NCBI GenBank assembly: GCA_029932715.1
Contig: JAOZPO010000015.1
Coordinates: 1-14,246, forward strand
Reading direction: 5' to 3'
From: Halobacteria archaeon
GTDB taxonomy: Archaea; Halobacteriota; Syntropharchaeia; Alkanophagales; Methanospirareceae
DNA length: 14,246 nt
Shown one piece after another: positions 5,469-11,789 of the stretch. The notes beneath the pieces were generated by a model, which worked only from the letters and a program-made list of their open reading frames with translations, had not been told where the DNA came from and ran no database searches. How positions within the stretch are numbered: the stretch's first letter is position 1; every line of letters starts with the position of its first letter. The position numbers and the translations under genes are program-made.

Positions 5469-6707
5469 ATGGCAGTGGAAAAAGGAAACGGGAAGAGGCG
5501 GCTGTGGGAACTTCAGTCATATACAATAAGTCGAATCCTTGGGCTATGTTTCGATGAGAAAGCGTTGAGGAGATTAGTCAAGGATTTGAAACTGGATTAT
5601 GGCATTCATGATCCCGCATTGCCAAAATTGTATCAGCACCTGGCTCAGATATGCCAAACGCCGAATCCACAGGCTAAGCAAGTAGAAAAGATACTGGAGA
5701 AGCAATTTGGAACATATAAAAAAGAAGCAGCGGCTTTAGACCCGCAAGAGATATGTGAATTTATAGAGAACGGAACGAACGCAAAAATAAGCATCCCGAT
5801 AGCTGCTCTTATCTGGTTTGCCACACGAAAAGTGAATATACGCCAAACTGGCGCAGGCGGCAATAGCAAAGCAGGAGAAATCGAGGCGAGGATTTCCACT
5901 GCTGTTCAATTGCGGGAGTATCAAGCACTGCGGTTTTACGATGGCTTTATTCGTAAGTTGCCTGAAAACGTTGGTAAAGCAGAGCACATAATTAAAGCAT
6001 TAGATGATGCTACGGACTCGAATAGAAAGCTACAACGTAGATGTGACCGGCGGGAGCAGAAGCAAGAGGAGCTGATTTCTGAGCGTGACAAATTAAAAAC
6101 AGACAAACTCGAGCTTGTTCATGAACTGGAGGAGCAGAAGCGATTGCTTGAGCGGTTAGTGCGAAGGATAGAAGAGCTGGGGGGAGAAAGTGCGTTTGAA
6201 CAGCTAAACGCGATGAGAGGCGAAATGGAATTCCTTAGAGAAGAGATAAAGAGGTTGAACAGGGAAAATGCAGATTTGATAAAGCTTTATACCTCAGAAT
6301 CCGAATTCAACATAAAAGAAGGGCTAAAAACCGCAATGATTGCGGGTTCCACCTGTAACTATAACGATAATCCAACAGGAGAGGTGAATTCGCCTCAGCT
6401 TAATGACATGAGGGTGGCTTATGTTGGTGGTGTCGAATCACTTGAATCGTGTTACAATCAACTGGCGCAGTCTTTTGGATGCCCATTCTGTTATCATGGC
6501 GGGCACTGTGAGCGAGGTAAAAGAGAGATAGAGAGGCTTGTAGAGAGGAATGACGTGATATGCTGCCCCGTGGACATAAACAGCCATAATGCCTGCCGGA
6601 TGGTTAAAGAGGCATGCAAATTACGTAACAAGCCCTGCTATTTCCTACGCAGTTCGGGTTTAAGCGCGTTTAAGAAGTGCTTGTTGAATTTAGCTGCCGA
6701 ATTTTGA
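5469..6707 (+). CDS. coiled-coil DUF2325 domain protein
   Basis: This is a 412-residue protein of unknown biochemical role. Residues 1-175 are a mixed helical region without a family I recognise. Residues 177-275 are strongly charged heptad sequence (KQEELISERDKLKTDKLELV and similar), predicted coiled coil. Residues 314-408 match DUF2325: VAYVGGVESLE, then YHGGH, CPVDINSHNACRMVK and CYFLRSSGLSAF. This copy is rich in Cys, with GCPFCYHGGHC and ICC near the putative ligand pocket, which hints at a metal or redox role. Start at ATG 5469 is supported by GGAGTGA about 7 bases upstream. It lies 149 bp after the DtxR/MntR-type regulator on the same strand, with two TTAGGG operator-like sites between. 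It is thus probably a metal-responsive gene, but no function should be assigned. Confidence 0.8.
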   Translation: MAVEKGNGKRRLWELQSYTISRILGLCFDEKALRRLVKDLKLDYGIHDPALPKLYQHLAQICQTPNPQAKQVEKILEKQFGTYKKEAAALDPQEICEFIENGTNAKISIPIAALIWFATRKVNIRQTGAGGNSKAGEIEARISTAVQLREYQALRFYDGFIRKLPENVGKAEHIIKALDDATDSNRKLQRRCDRREQKQEELISERDKLKTDKLELVHELEEQKRLLERLVRRIEELGGESAFEQLNAMRGEMEFLREEIKRLNRENADLIKLYTSESEFNIKEGLKTAMIAGSTCNYNDNPTGEVNSPQLNDMRVAYVGGVESLESCYNQLAQSFGCPFCYHGGHCERGKREIERLVERNDVICCPVDINSHNACRMVKEACKLRNKPCYFLRSSGLSAFKKCLLNLAAEF

Positions 6708-6735
6708 TGACAGAGATAGCAAAAAAAAACACATA

Positions 6736-6747
6736 CTTTTATATAAC
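6736..6747 (+). promoter_or_regulatory. TATA-like box of the ATP synthase K gene
   Basis: CTTTTATATAAC is a good archaeal TATA box. It lies about 60-68 bp upstream of the preferred ATG, predicting a leader of roughly 30-40 bases that includes the GAGGTGA ribosome binding site at 6787-6793. Confidence 0.55.
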
Positions 6748-6804
6748 CATCTAACCTAATCTCCTTCACAATAAAATAAACAAAAAGAGGTGAAAGAGAA
6801 GAGG

Positions 6805-7119
6805 ATGAAATACGCGTTTGCATTTACGCTTTGTCTGCTCTTGCTCCTTGCAGGAGTAGGGGTTATATCTGCGGCAGAAGGCGGGGTAGCATCAGAAGTG
6901 GGAGGAGATAGCGGATTGGTAGCAATAGCGGCGGGCATTGCGATGGCAGGTGGTGCACTTGGTGCGGGCTGGGCAATATCAGCTACGGGAGTTGCGGCTG
7001 CTGGTGCTACGGCGGAGAAGCCTGAATCGTTTGGTCGTGTGCTGATATTCGTTGCACTTGCAGAAGCGATAGCGATATACGGGCTTCTGATTGCGTTCAT
7101 GCTCTGGACGAAGATATAG
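6805..7119 (+). CDS. atpK: A-type ATP synthase subunit K (proteolipid c-ring subunit)
   Basis: This is a 104-residue proteolipid. A hydrophobic N-terminus (about 4-23) ending ISAAEGG resembles a signal peptide or extra helix. The core hairpin follows: helix 1 around 38-68 with small-residue packing (AGGALGAGWAISATG), the polar loop TAEKPESFG, and helix 2 around 78-101. Helix 2 carries FVALAEAIAIYGLL, in which E87 is the expected ion-binding carboxylate. The ring of K subunits conducts H+ or Na+ through the membrane rotor. I prefer ATG 6805, 11 bases after GAGGTGA, over the in-frame GTG at 6790, which would add five residues. No other ATP synthase genes are adjacent, although the family is usually found in an H-I-K-E-C-F-A-B-D operon. 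A two-helix membrane protein follows 12 bp later. Confidence 0.85.
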   Translation: MKYAFAFTLCLLLLLAGVGVISAAEGGVASEVGGDSGLVAIAAGIAMAGGALGAGWAISATGVAAAGATAEKPESFGRVLIFVALAEAIAIYGLLIAFMLWTKI

Positions 7120-7131
7120 CGCATGAAATAA

Positions 7132-7401
7132 ATGCAAAATGAAGTGGAAATAAAAGAGAAGCTGGTAAAATTAAAAAAGGTGTTTAAGGGTAATATTCTT
7201 TTTATTGCCCTTCCCTATACTATTCTTATTTCTGCGCTTACTATCATCGGCTTATTCAGTGGTTTTGCGCTTGGTAACACATTAGGGAGCGATAAGGCGG
7301 GCTTTTTCTTTTCTTTCTTATTCTCATCCCTCGGCTTCTTTCTCGGTTTCCTTACAACTTACCTCACTGTAAAGGGGAAGTATTTGATGAAAAGTTTGTG
7401 A
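7132..7401 (+). CDS. small two-helix membrane protein downstream of atpK (possibly AtpZ/AtpI-like)
   Basis: The 89-residue protein has a basic, charged N-terminus (KEKLVKLKKVFKG) and two membrane segments, about 22-49 and 57-80, joined by the short loop GNTLGSDKAG. It starts 12 bp after atpK and is probably cotranscribed with it. A glycine-rich hairpin of this size next to a c-ring gene recalls the small AtpI/AtpZ accessory proteins of bacterial ATP synthases, which help assemble the ring or supply Mg2+. That link rests on topology and position, not on a motif I can identify. A protein of similar layout is encoded at 8697-8978. No ribosome binding site is evident. Confidence 0.6.
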   Translation: MQNEVEIKEKLVKLKKVFKGNILFIALPYTILISALTIIGLFSGFALGNTLGSDKAGFFFSFLFSSLGFFLGFLTTYLTVKGKYLMKSL

Positions 7402-7417
7402 TACATACACATTAAAG

Positions 7418-8320
7418 TTACCCTCTCTTCTCGATCTTCTCTAAAGCATCTTTCACTTCTTGCTGAATGGTGACCTGGCTGGTGGAAAAGGCAGATTTTT
7501 CATCATTCAGAGCCTGAATGAGGGGTTCTACCGCTCTTGCATCTCCTATCTCTCCAAGAACCCGTGCTGCACTCCATCGAACTCCCCAACTTTCATCTGT
7601 CAAAGCCTGAATGAGGGAGTCTACTGCGGGTTCGCCTATCTTACCAAGAGCTTTTTCTGCTTTTATATTAACATTCCAATACTCATCATTCAGAGCCTGA
7701 ATGAGTGGCTCTACCGCTCTTGCATCCCCGATCTCACCAAGAGCTGCTGCTGCGCCCCTGCGCACTTCCCAACTTTCATCATTCAGAGCCTGAATGAGTG
7801 GCTCTACTGCCGGTTCTCCTAATATCGTCAATTCATCCCACTCTTTCTTTGCAATTAAGTAGTGAGATCTTTCTGTATCATCCCCCGGCTTCCAATCTAA
7901 TTCGTCAAGAGCTGCTGCTGCTCGCATTCGGAAATCGCTGTCTTTATCCTTCAGAGCCTGAATGAGTGGTTTTACTGCCGGTTCCCCTATATTTCTAAGA
8001 GCCGCTGCTGCTCGTATTCGGAAATCGCTGTCTTCATCTTTCAGAACATGAATGAGGGGTTCTACTGCCATTGCTGCTTTTATCTTTCCAAGAGCCGCTG
8101 CTGCTTCAGATCGAACACGCCAATTTTCATCCTTTAGAGTCCGAATGAGCGATTCTACCGCTATTTCCGCTCCTAACTCTCCAAGTGCCTTTTCTGCATT
8201 TATTCGAACCACTAAGTCACTCTTAGATTGTAATACCTGGATTAAGCCTATAGCATCCCTTTTTTCTCTCAGTTTTTCCACATCTCCGACATTCAAGTTG
8301 AACAAATTATCCATTCCCAT
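7418..8320 (-). CDS. HEAT-repeat protein (PBS lyase-type repeats)
   Basis: About 300 residues, made almost wholly of eight 31-residue HEAT repeats of the type [23 protein letters not shown]. Such repeats form curved alpha-solenoids used to bind proteins. Repeat four is followed by a loop insertion ([22 protein letters not shown]) that is common in this class of HEAT protein. No catalytic domain, signal peptide or membrane segment is visible, so it is a cytosolic scaffold of unknown partner. At DNA level the repeats are near-identical at a 93-bp period, for example 7683 and 7776, which suggests recent duplication or gene conversion. GGAGGG at 8336-8331 serves ATG 8320 (spacing 10). The in-frame GTG 8326 (spacing 4) and ATG 8314 are alternatives. 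It converges on the 7132 gene with a 16-bp gap. Confidence 0.85.
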   Translation of the reverse strand: MGMDNLFNLNVGDVEKLREKRDAIGLIQVLQSKSDLVVRINAEKALGELGAEIAVESLIRTLKDENWRVRSEAAAALGKIKAAMAVEPLIHVLKDEDSDFRIRAAAALRNIGEPAVKPLIQALKDKDSDFRMRAAAALDELDWKPGDDTERSHYLIAKKEWDELTILGEPAVEPLIQALNDESWEVRRGAAAALGEIGDARAVEPLIQALNDEYWNVNIKAEKALGKIGEPAVDSLIQALTDESWGVRWSAARVLGEIGDARAVEPLIQALNDEKSAFSTSQVTIQQEVKDALEKIEKRG

Positions 8321-8696
8321 TCTCACACATCCCTCCGCCAGTTACGTATAACTTCTTTGGTATATCTATCCTACCTCAATGTTGTATATTCCACTATTAT
8401 CAATCAGTATCGTACGACAAACTTTATCGCTCCCTGCGTCTTTTACCTATGACATAGGATATATACAACATATACATATGTATTACATAATATTGCATAT
8501 TGCGTTATCATTCAATGATTATTTAGGGGTTGTTGGATTTGTGGACAGCATAAATGGGTGTTTCAAATTAACTTCGTCTTCCTCCGTTGACTCTTCTGCA
8601 AAAGTAAGTCTTATCTTTTCTCGAACTCCCACCCACACAATATGTGATGGCTTTTTAATATATAGATATAGACTAAAGTATTAGTCAGATGATGAA
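8321..8696. other. 376-bp divergent intergenic region with inverted repeats
   Basis: AT-rich DNA lies between the HEAT gene (minus) and the small membrane protein gene (plus). It holds a perfect 13-bp palindrome at 8446-8458. It also holds a separated inverted repeat, ATGTTGTATATTCC (8379-8392) against GGATATATACAACAT (8457-8471), matching except for one indel. A TATA-like stretch, TTTTTAATATATAG (8652-8665), precedes the plus-strand gene. On the minus strand a 39-codon GTG-started frame (8638-8519) reads as charged, protein-like sequence (REKIRLTFAEESTEEDEVNL). It may be a gene remnant, but I cannot support it as a gene. Confidence 0.5.
8446..8458. promoter_or_regulatory. palindrome CCTATGaCATAGG
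   Basis: A perfect 6-1-6 inverted repeat in the divergent spacer. Its right arm overlaps the start of the 8457-8471 half of a longer inverted repeat. It could be an operator for the HEAT gene, about 125 bp upstream of its start, or for the gene at 8697. No candidate binder is evident. Confidence 0.4.
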
Positions 8697-8978
8697 GTGA
8701 GCAAGAAAAGCAATCATAAAATTATAAAGGCCACAGGGAATACAAATTTAGGCGCTAATATAATAATAATAATAACCAGAGCTATGCCATTAGCGATTTT
8801 TATATCTGTCTTTATGTTAGTAGGGATGTCACACGGCTATACGCTTGGAGTAATAGCAAAGAGCGATTTCATCCTTTTTGTAGCTGTTACTTCTTGCACA
8901 TTTTTTTGCTTTATACTAACATTATTATTTTTCTATTTTAACGAAAATTCTGAAAAGCCGTGGCGAATTTGGAAATAG
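8697..8978 (+). CDS. small two-helix membrane protein
   Basis: The 93-residue protein has a basic N-terminus (SKKSNHKIIKATG), a hydrophobic segment at about 30-52 (PLAIFISVFMLVG), the loop SHGYTLGVIAKSD and a second segment at about 57-81. It ends in a charged tail (NENSEKPWRIWK). The start is GTG 8697, since no ATG lies near; a TATA-like box at 8652-8665 sits about 30-45 bp upstream. The hairpin layout and the G-x(2)-LG between helices resemble the protein at 7132-7401, suggesting distant paralogues on either side of the HEAT gene. I do not recognise a family. The gene may run into the HD-domain gene 48 bp downstream. Confidence 0.55.
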   Translation: MSKKSNHKIIKATGNTNLGANIIIIITRAMPLAIFISVFMLVGMSHGYTLGVIAKSDFILFVAVTSCTFFCFILTLLFFYFNENSEKPWRIWK

Positions 8979-9026
8979 AGCAAGAAAGACCTAAAAAATA
9001 TGGTAAGACCACGACTAAATAATAAC

Positions 9027-9587
9027 ATGATAACAATCGAGAAGGCACGGGCACTGGTAGAAGAAGAGATAGAAACCGAAAACCTGAGGATACACATGCT
9101 CGCGGTTTCAAAGATAATGGAAGCGCTTGCGGATAAGCTGGCAATCCCGGAAGAGGAGAGAGAGGAGTGGGCGCTGGTCGGGTTATTACACGACCTGGAC
9201 TATGAGCGCACAAAGGGCAATTTTGAAGTACACGGGCTGATCACGGCGGAGATGCTAAAAGACGAACTGCCCGAAGAATGTTTACACGCGATAAAAGCGC
9301 ATAACGCGCGCACCGGAGTAGAACCTGATAGCGTGATGGCGAAGGCGTTGATTGCTGCTGATGCCGTTTCCGGTTTGATCATACCAACGGCGTTGATGAT
9401 GCCCACGCGTAAATTATCAGAAGTAAAAGCGAAATCATTGAAGAAGAAATTCAGTGACAAGTCGTTTGCACGAACCGTAAGCAGAGAGAATATAATGGTA
9501 TGTGAAGAGCTTGGTTTCGAGCGGAAGGAATTCTTTACGATTGCTCTGGATGCGCTTCTGCCGGTAAGTGAGGAGCTGGGAGTTTAA
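9027..9587 (+). CDS. HD-domain phosphohydrolase-like protein
   Basis: The 186-residue HD protein has the metal ligands in order: His in LRIHMLAVSKIM, the His-Asp pair in GLLHDLDYE, and the distal Asp in IAADAVSGL, with HGLITAE and IKAHN between. This short single-domain form (often called HDIG) is a predicted metal-dependent phosphohydrolase; substrates vary and cannot be predicted. The C-terminal third (KLSEVKAKSLKKKFSDKSFA onward) is helical and conserved in these proteins. I start at ATG 9027 (MITIEKARALVEEEI), which matches relatives. An in-frame ATG at 9000 would add nine residues without a ribosome binding site. Same strand as the small membrane gene upstream and possibly cotranscribed with it. 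Confidence 0.82.
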   Translation: MITIEKARALVEEEIETENLRIHMLAVSKIMEALADKLAIPEEEREEWALVGLLHDLDYERTKGNFEVHGLITAEMLKDELPEECLHAIKAHNARTGVEPDSVMAKALIAADAVSGLIIPTALMMPTRKLSEVKAKSLKKKFSDKSFARTVSRENIMVCEELGFERKEFFTIALDALLPVSEELGV

Positions 9588-9628
9588 ATGTCCTTTCTTT
9601 GGATTTTTATGACATTAACGCAAGGCCT

Positions 9629-10303
9629 TTATAAGGCTTCCCATTCTACCATATCCACGTTTGATTCCCGCAACCAAATCGCCCAGCAAATCATTATCTG
9701 CGAATAGCCTATCTCGTTCGATAACCGTTCCATCTCCGCAATAAACGTTAAATCGTCATTTGTATGCACGTCAAACTCACGTTCCACCACCCGTTTTAAT
9801 ATCTTGTCGGGCATGCTCGTGTCCACACCCGCTTGCATACGCAGATACTGAAATGTGATCAGTCCGACACCGTTAATCATGCCTATTTCGTCACTTTTCC
9901 AGTTATTATGATTCGCGTGTTCAGCCCAGTAGCTCAACGCATCGAAATCCGTTTTTAAACCTTTATGGTCTTTGATAGCACATAAAACACGACTGATTTC
10001 TATTGCAACATGCCAGACACGTCTGTTATTCATTATAGTACTCAACCGTGCATCTTCGGGCGACAATTTGGAAAAGGTACGAAAAGAACTTAGCCCGGTT
10101 GTCTTCACGTACTCATGGTAAAAACGCTTTACCCGCGGCACAACTATATTGAAGTATTGAAGTCCAGTCGAATCCAGCGCGGCATCCACAACGATCAACA
10201 CGGCGTTGCCTGACCATCGTTTACCTGTGAAGCATCGAAGCTCGCCTTCTTTCGCGACTGCTAAAACTTGTTTGAATCGGTCTTCAAAAATATCTTTCCG
10301 CAT
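9629..10303 (-). CDS. protein with a helix-hairpin-helix DNA-glycosylase-like motif
   Basis: A 224-residue protein of unassigned family. Residues 140-172 (EIGMINGVGLITFQYLRM, then GVDTSMPDKILKR) follow the HhH-GPD pattern: hairpin GVG, a helix, then P-D before a basic helix. D166 sits where glycosylases of the EndoIII/AlkA fold hold the catalytic Asp. No iron-sulfur Cys cluster is present. The N-terminal 130 residues are unfamiliar (GKRWSGNAVLIVVDAALDSTG). A DNA-binding or base-excision role is inference. The start is well supported by GAGGAAG seven bases upstream of ATG 10303. It is divergent from a second HhH protein gene, with a 158-bp spacer, so the two may be functionally linked. The stop lies inside a short hairpin-forming sequence (AAGGCCTTTATAAGGCTT). 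Confidence 0.6.
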   Translation of the reverse strand: MRKDIFEDRFKQVLAVAKEGELRCFTGKRWSGNAVLIVVDAALDSTGLQYFNIVVPRVKRFYHEYVKTTGLSSFRTFSKLSPEDARLSTIMNNRRVWHVAIEISRVLCAIKDHKGLKTDFDALSYWAEHANHNNWKSDEIGMINGVGLITFQYLRMQAGVDTSMPDKILKRVVEREFDVHTNDDLTFIAEMERLSNEIGYSQIMICWAIWLRESNVDMVEWEAL

Positions 10304-10461
10304 AACAGCTTCCTCGCTATTATCCTATCTGTTTATGTGTGTGTAAAAGCTTAAACTTACGTATTCTACATTGGGTTCTTTGTAAATATCCAGCTTTTGG
10401 TCTGAATCTATTTATTTACTTGCTTTTTTTGATTAATCATTACAGAAGTGATAGAAATGCA

Positions 10462-11097
10462 ATGGACAAAATCGAACTACTTCTCGCTAACTTCCCGCTA
10501 TATTCTGAGGACCTTGCGATAGACCTTAAGGAACCATCAGGCAGGTTCAAATGGTTTCTCGCTTCTATCCTGTTCGGTGCGAGGATAAGCGAGACAATCT
10601 CAGCTAACACATACAAAACATTTGAACGGTATGGTATAAACAGCATAGAGGAAATCATCGCTGCGGGCCGGGACGAACTGGTAAAAATACTGGATGAAGG
10701 AGGATACGTGCGATACGACTTCTCCACTGCAACTAAGCTGCTTGACATCATGGTAACGTTAAAAGACAAATACGGGTCTCTGGAGGACCTTTACAGTCAA
10801 TCATCAGATACAAAGGATTTAGAGCGAAGCTTGCAGACATTTAAGGGCATTGGTGCTGTAACCACGCAGATATTCCTGCGTGAATTGCGCGGTGTATGGC
10901 ACATAAATCCGAATGTATCTGAAAAAGCGAAAGAAGTAGCAGCTACTCTGGACATAAATCTGGAGGAATTCGAGGCAGAGAAACTTTCACGCGTTGAGAC
11001 CGCGCTTGTTAAGCTCAGTATAAAATATTGTAAGCGAAAGAAGTGCAAGGAATGTCCGATGAATGCCTTTTGCCGGGTAGACATGCAATCGGCATAA
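10462..11097 (+). CDS. endonuclease III-like HhH-GPD protein with iron-sulfur cluster motif, catalytic residues not seen
   Basis: The 211-residue protein has an EndoIII-like layout. Its N-terminal helical part contains FKWFLASILFGARIS. The hairpin is TFKGIGAVTTQIFLREL (126-142), and the C-terminus has four cysteines (C190, C195, C198, C204; C-x4-C-x2-C-x5-C). Classical EndoIII has C-x6-C-x2-C-x5-C binding [4Fe-4S]. Two catalytic positions differ. The Lys after the hairpin glycine (GVG-x-K) is absent, and the VDTHV segment with the catalytic Asp reads HINPNV. The ELRGVW pattern recalls an uncharacterised branch of the superfamily. It may bind DNA without cutting, or use other residues. ATG 10462 is preferred; an in-frame start at 10339 would add 41 atypical hydrophobic residues. 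A TATA-like TATTTATTTA lies at 10410-10419. Confidence 0.75.
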   Translation: MDKIELLLANFPLYSEDLAIDLKEPSGRFKWFLASILFGARISETISANTYKTFERYGINSIEEIIAAGRDELVKILDEGGYVRYDFSTATKLLDIMVTLKDKYGSLEDLYSQSSDTKDLERSLQTFKGIGAVTTQIFLRELRGVWHINPNVSEKAKEVAATLDINLEEFEAEKLSRVETALVKLSIKYCKRKKCKECPMNAFCRVDMQSA

Positions 11098-11137
11098 CGC
11101 TAACTAACTGTTATATTTTAAAACATATATAACAATC

Positions 11138-11500
11138 ATGACAGCCGAAATATCGCCTTTTGTATGGCTCACAGATGATATTACTGTGAGGGGGAAGAAA
11201 AGAGAGATTGTCTATATACTGGAGTTTCCCGAAAATATAAAGGATACAATTGCGTCTTTAATAGAAACCGGTCTGTCTAAGGCGGAGAGGATGCCTGAAT
11301 CATTAGAAATAATGGAGGCACTTTTAAGAAGTGACGGGCGTTTTACTGATGTTGCCGCGGAGATGAAAATATACAGGGAAACCGTTTTTAGTCGCAACAT
11401 ACCTTTTACTATGATAGAAGCGAGAGCGATACTGAGCAAGCTAAGGAGATGGCAGGAGCTCATAGAGAGACGGTTGGAGGCAGAAGGTCGTCACACTTGA
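11138..11500 (+). CDS. conserved-looking hypothetical protein, 120 residues
   Basis: I do not recognise this protein. It begins with a beta-rich part (FVWLTDDITVRGKKREIVYI, about 8-27) and is otherwise helical, ending in a basic amphipathic helix (RAILSKLRRWQELIERRLEA). No membrane segment, signal or metal motif is visible. Codon use looks like that of neighbours. TATATTTTAA at 11112-11121 lies about 22-26 bases before the ATG, and there is no Shine-Dalgarno, so the transcript is probably leaderless. It follows the EndoIII-like gene by 40 bp on the same strand. The second palindromic element starts 40 bp after its stop. Confidence 0.6.
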   Translation: MTAEISPFVWLTDDITVRGKKREIVYILEFPENIKDTIASLIETGLSKAERMPESLEIMEALLRSDGRFTDVAAEMKIYRETVFSRNIPFTMIEARAILSKLRRWQELIERRLEAEGRHT

Positions 11501-11540
11501 GTGCCTTTTTGCTCTGGTGCTGTGGTAAAAGATCAGTGTT

Positions 11541-11784
11541 CACGTGTGTTCGTATAGCCAGTCAACCATAAGACATATAAAAAATATACAGGACACAGAT
11601 TAACACTGATTAACGCAGGCAGAAAAATAAATCAGTGCAATCTTGTGCCGTATCGGAAATGTGTTGTTATATGTCATTACGGGATTATATGCGTTCATTT
11701 AAAATGTTTTAGTTAGCTCATTGGGGCGAGTTTAAAAATTACGTGCTCCATCTATACCATCAATCCCATAACCGAACAAGTATG
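11541..11784. repeat. MITE-like palindromic element, copy 2
   Basis: Second copy of the element at 3258-3476, same orientation, about 244 bp. The core 11553-11692 is nearly identical to copy 1, with differences mostly in the loop and an added block of about 30 bases near 11693-11727. The central stem CACTGATT (11604-11611) with AATCAGTG (11630-11637) is unchanged while the loop between differs, and GACATATA (11572-11579) pairs perfectly with TATATGTC (11668-11675). The terminal inverted repeats are more degraded than in copy 1. The right end lies 5 bp from the asd stop codon. Whether it moves or acts as a transcript end cannot be told here. Confidence 0.8.
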
Positions 11785-11789
11785 GGTAC

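Noticed and set aside
6751..6758. TAACCTAA upstream of atpK as another metalloregulator site
   Set aside because: Only a single short half-site without an inverted partner; too likely by chance in AT-rich promoter DNA.
6756..7124. Minus-strand 122-residue frame, Ala/Pro/Ser-rich
   Set aside because: It is the complement of the Gly/Ala-rich atpK gene; the low-complexity sequence is a by-product.
7460..7822. Repeated 93-bp units considered as a CRISPR or tandem satellite
   Set aside because: They translate in frame as HEAT repeats on the minus strand, and the intervening sequence is coding and conserved.
8519..8638. Minus-strand 39-codon GTG-started frame with protein-like charged sequence
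   Set aside because: No ribosome binding site, no ATG and no family resemblance. It could be a gene remnant, but composition alone is not enough to call it.
8379..8684. Plus-strand 101-residue frame in the HEAT-membrane gene spacer
   Set aside because: Composition is not protein-like, it has no ribosome binding site, and it crosses the inverted repeats of an AT-rich spacer.
9622..9639. AAGGCCTTTATAAGGCTT as an intrinsic terminator between convergent genes
   Set aside because: The stem is short and imperfect, and it overlaps the stop codon of the minus-strand gene; archaeal termination would rely on T-runs, which are not present here.
10339..10461. Upstream extension of the EndoIII-like gene by 41 residues
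   Set aside because: The added sequence is hydrophobic, unlike the family, and crosses the probable TATA box; MDKIELLLANFP is the natural start.
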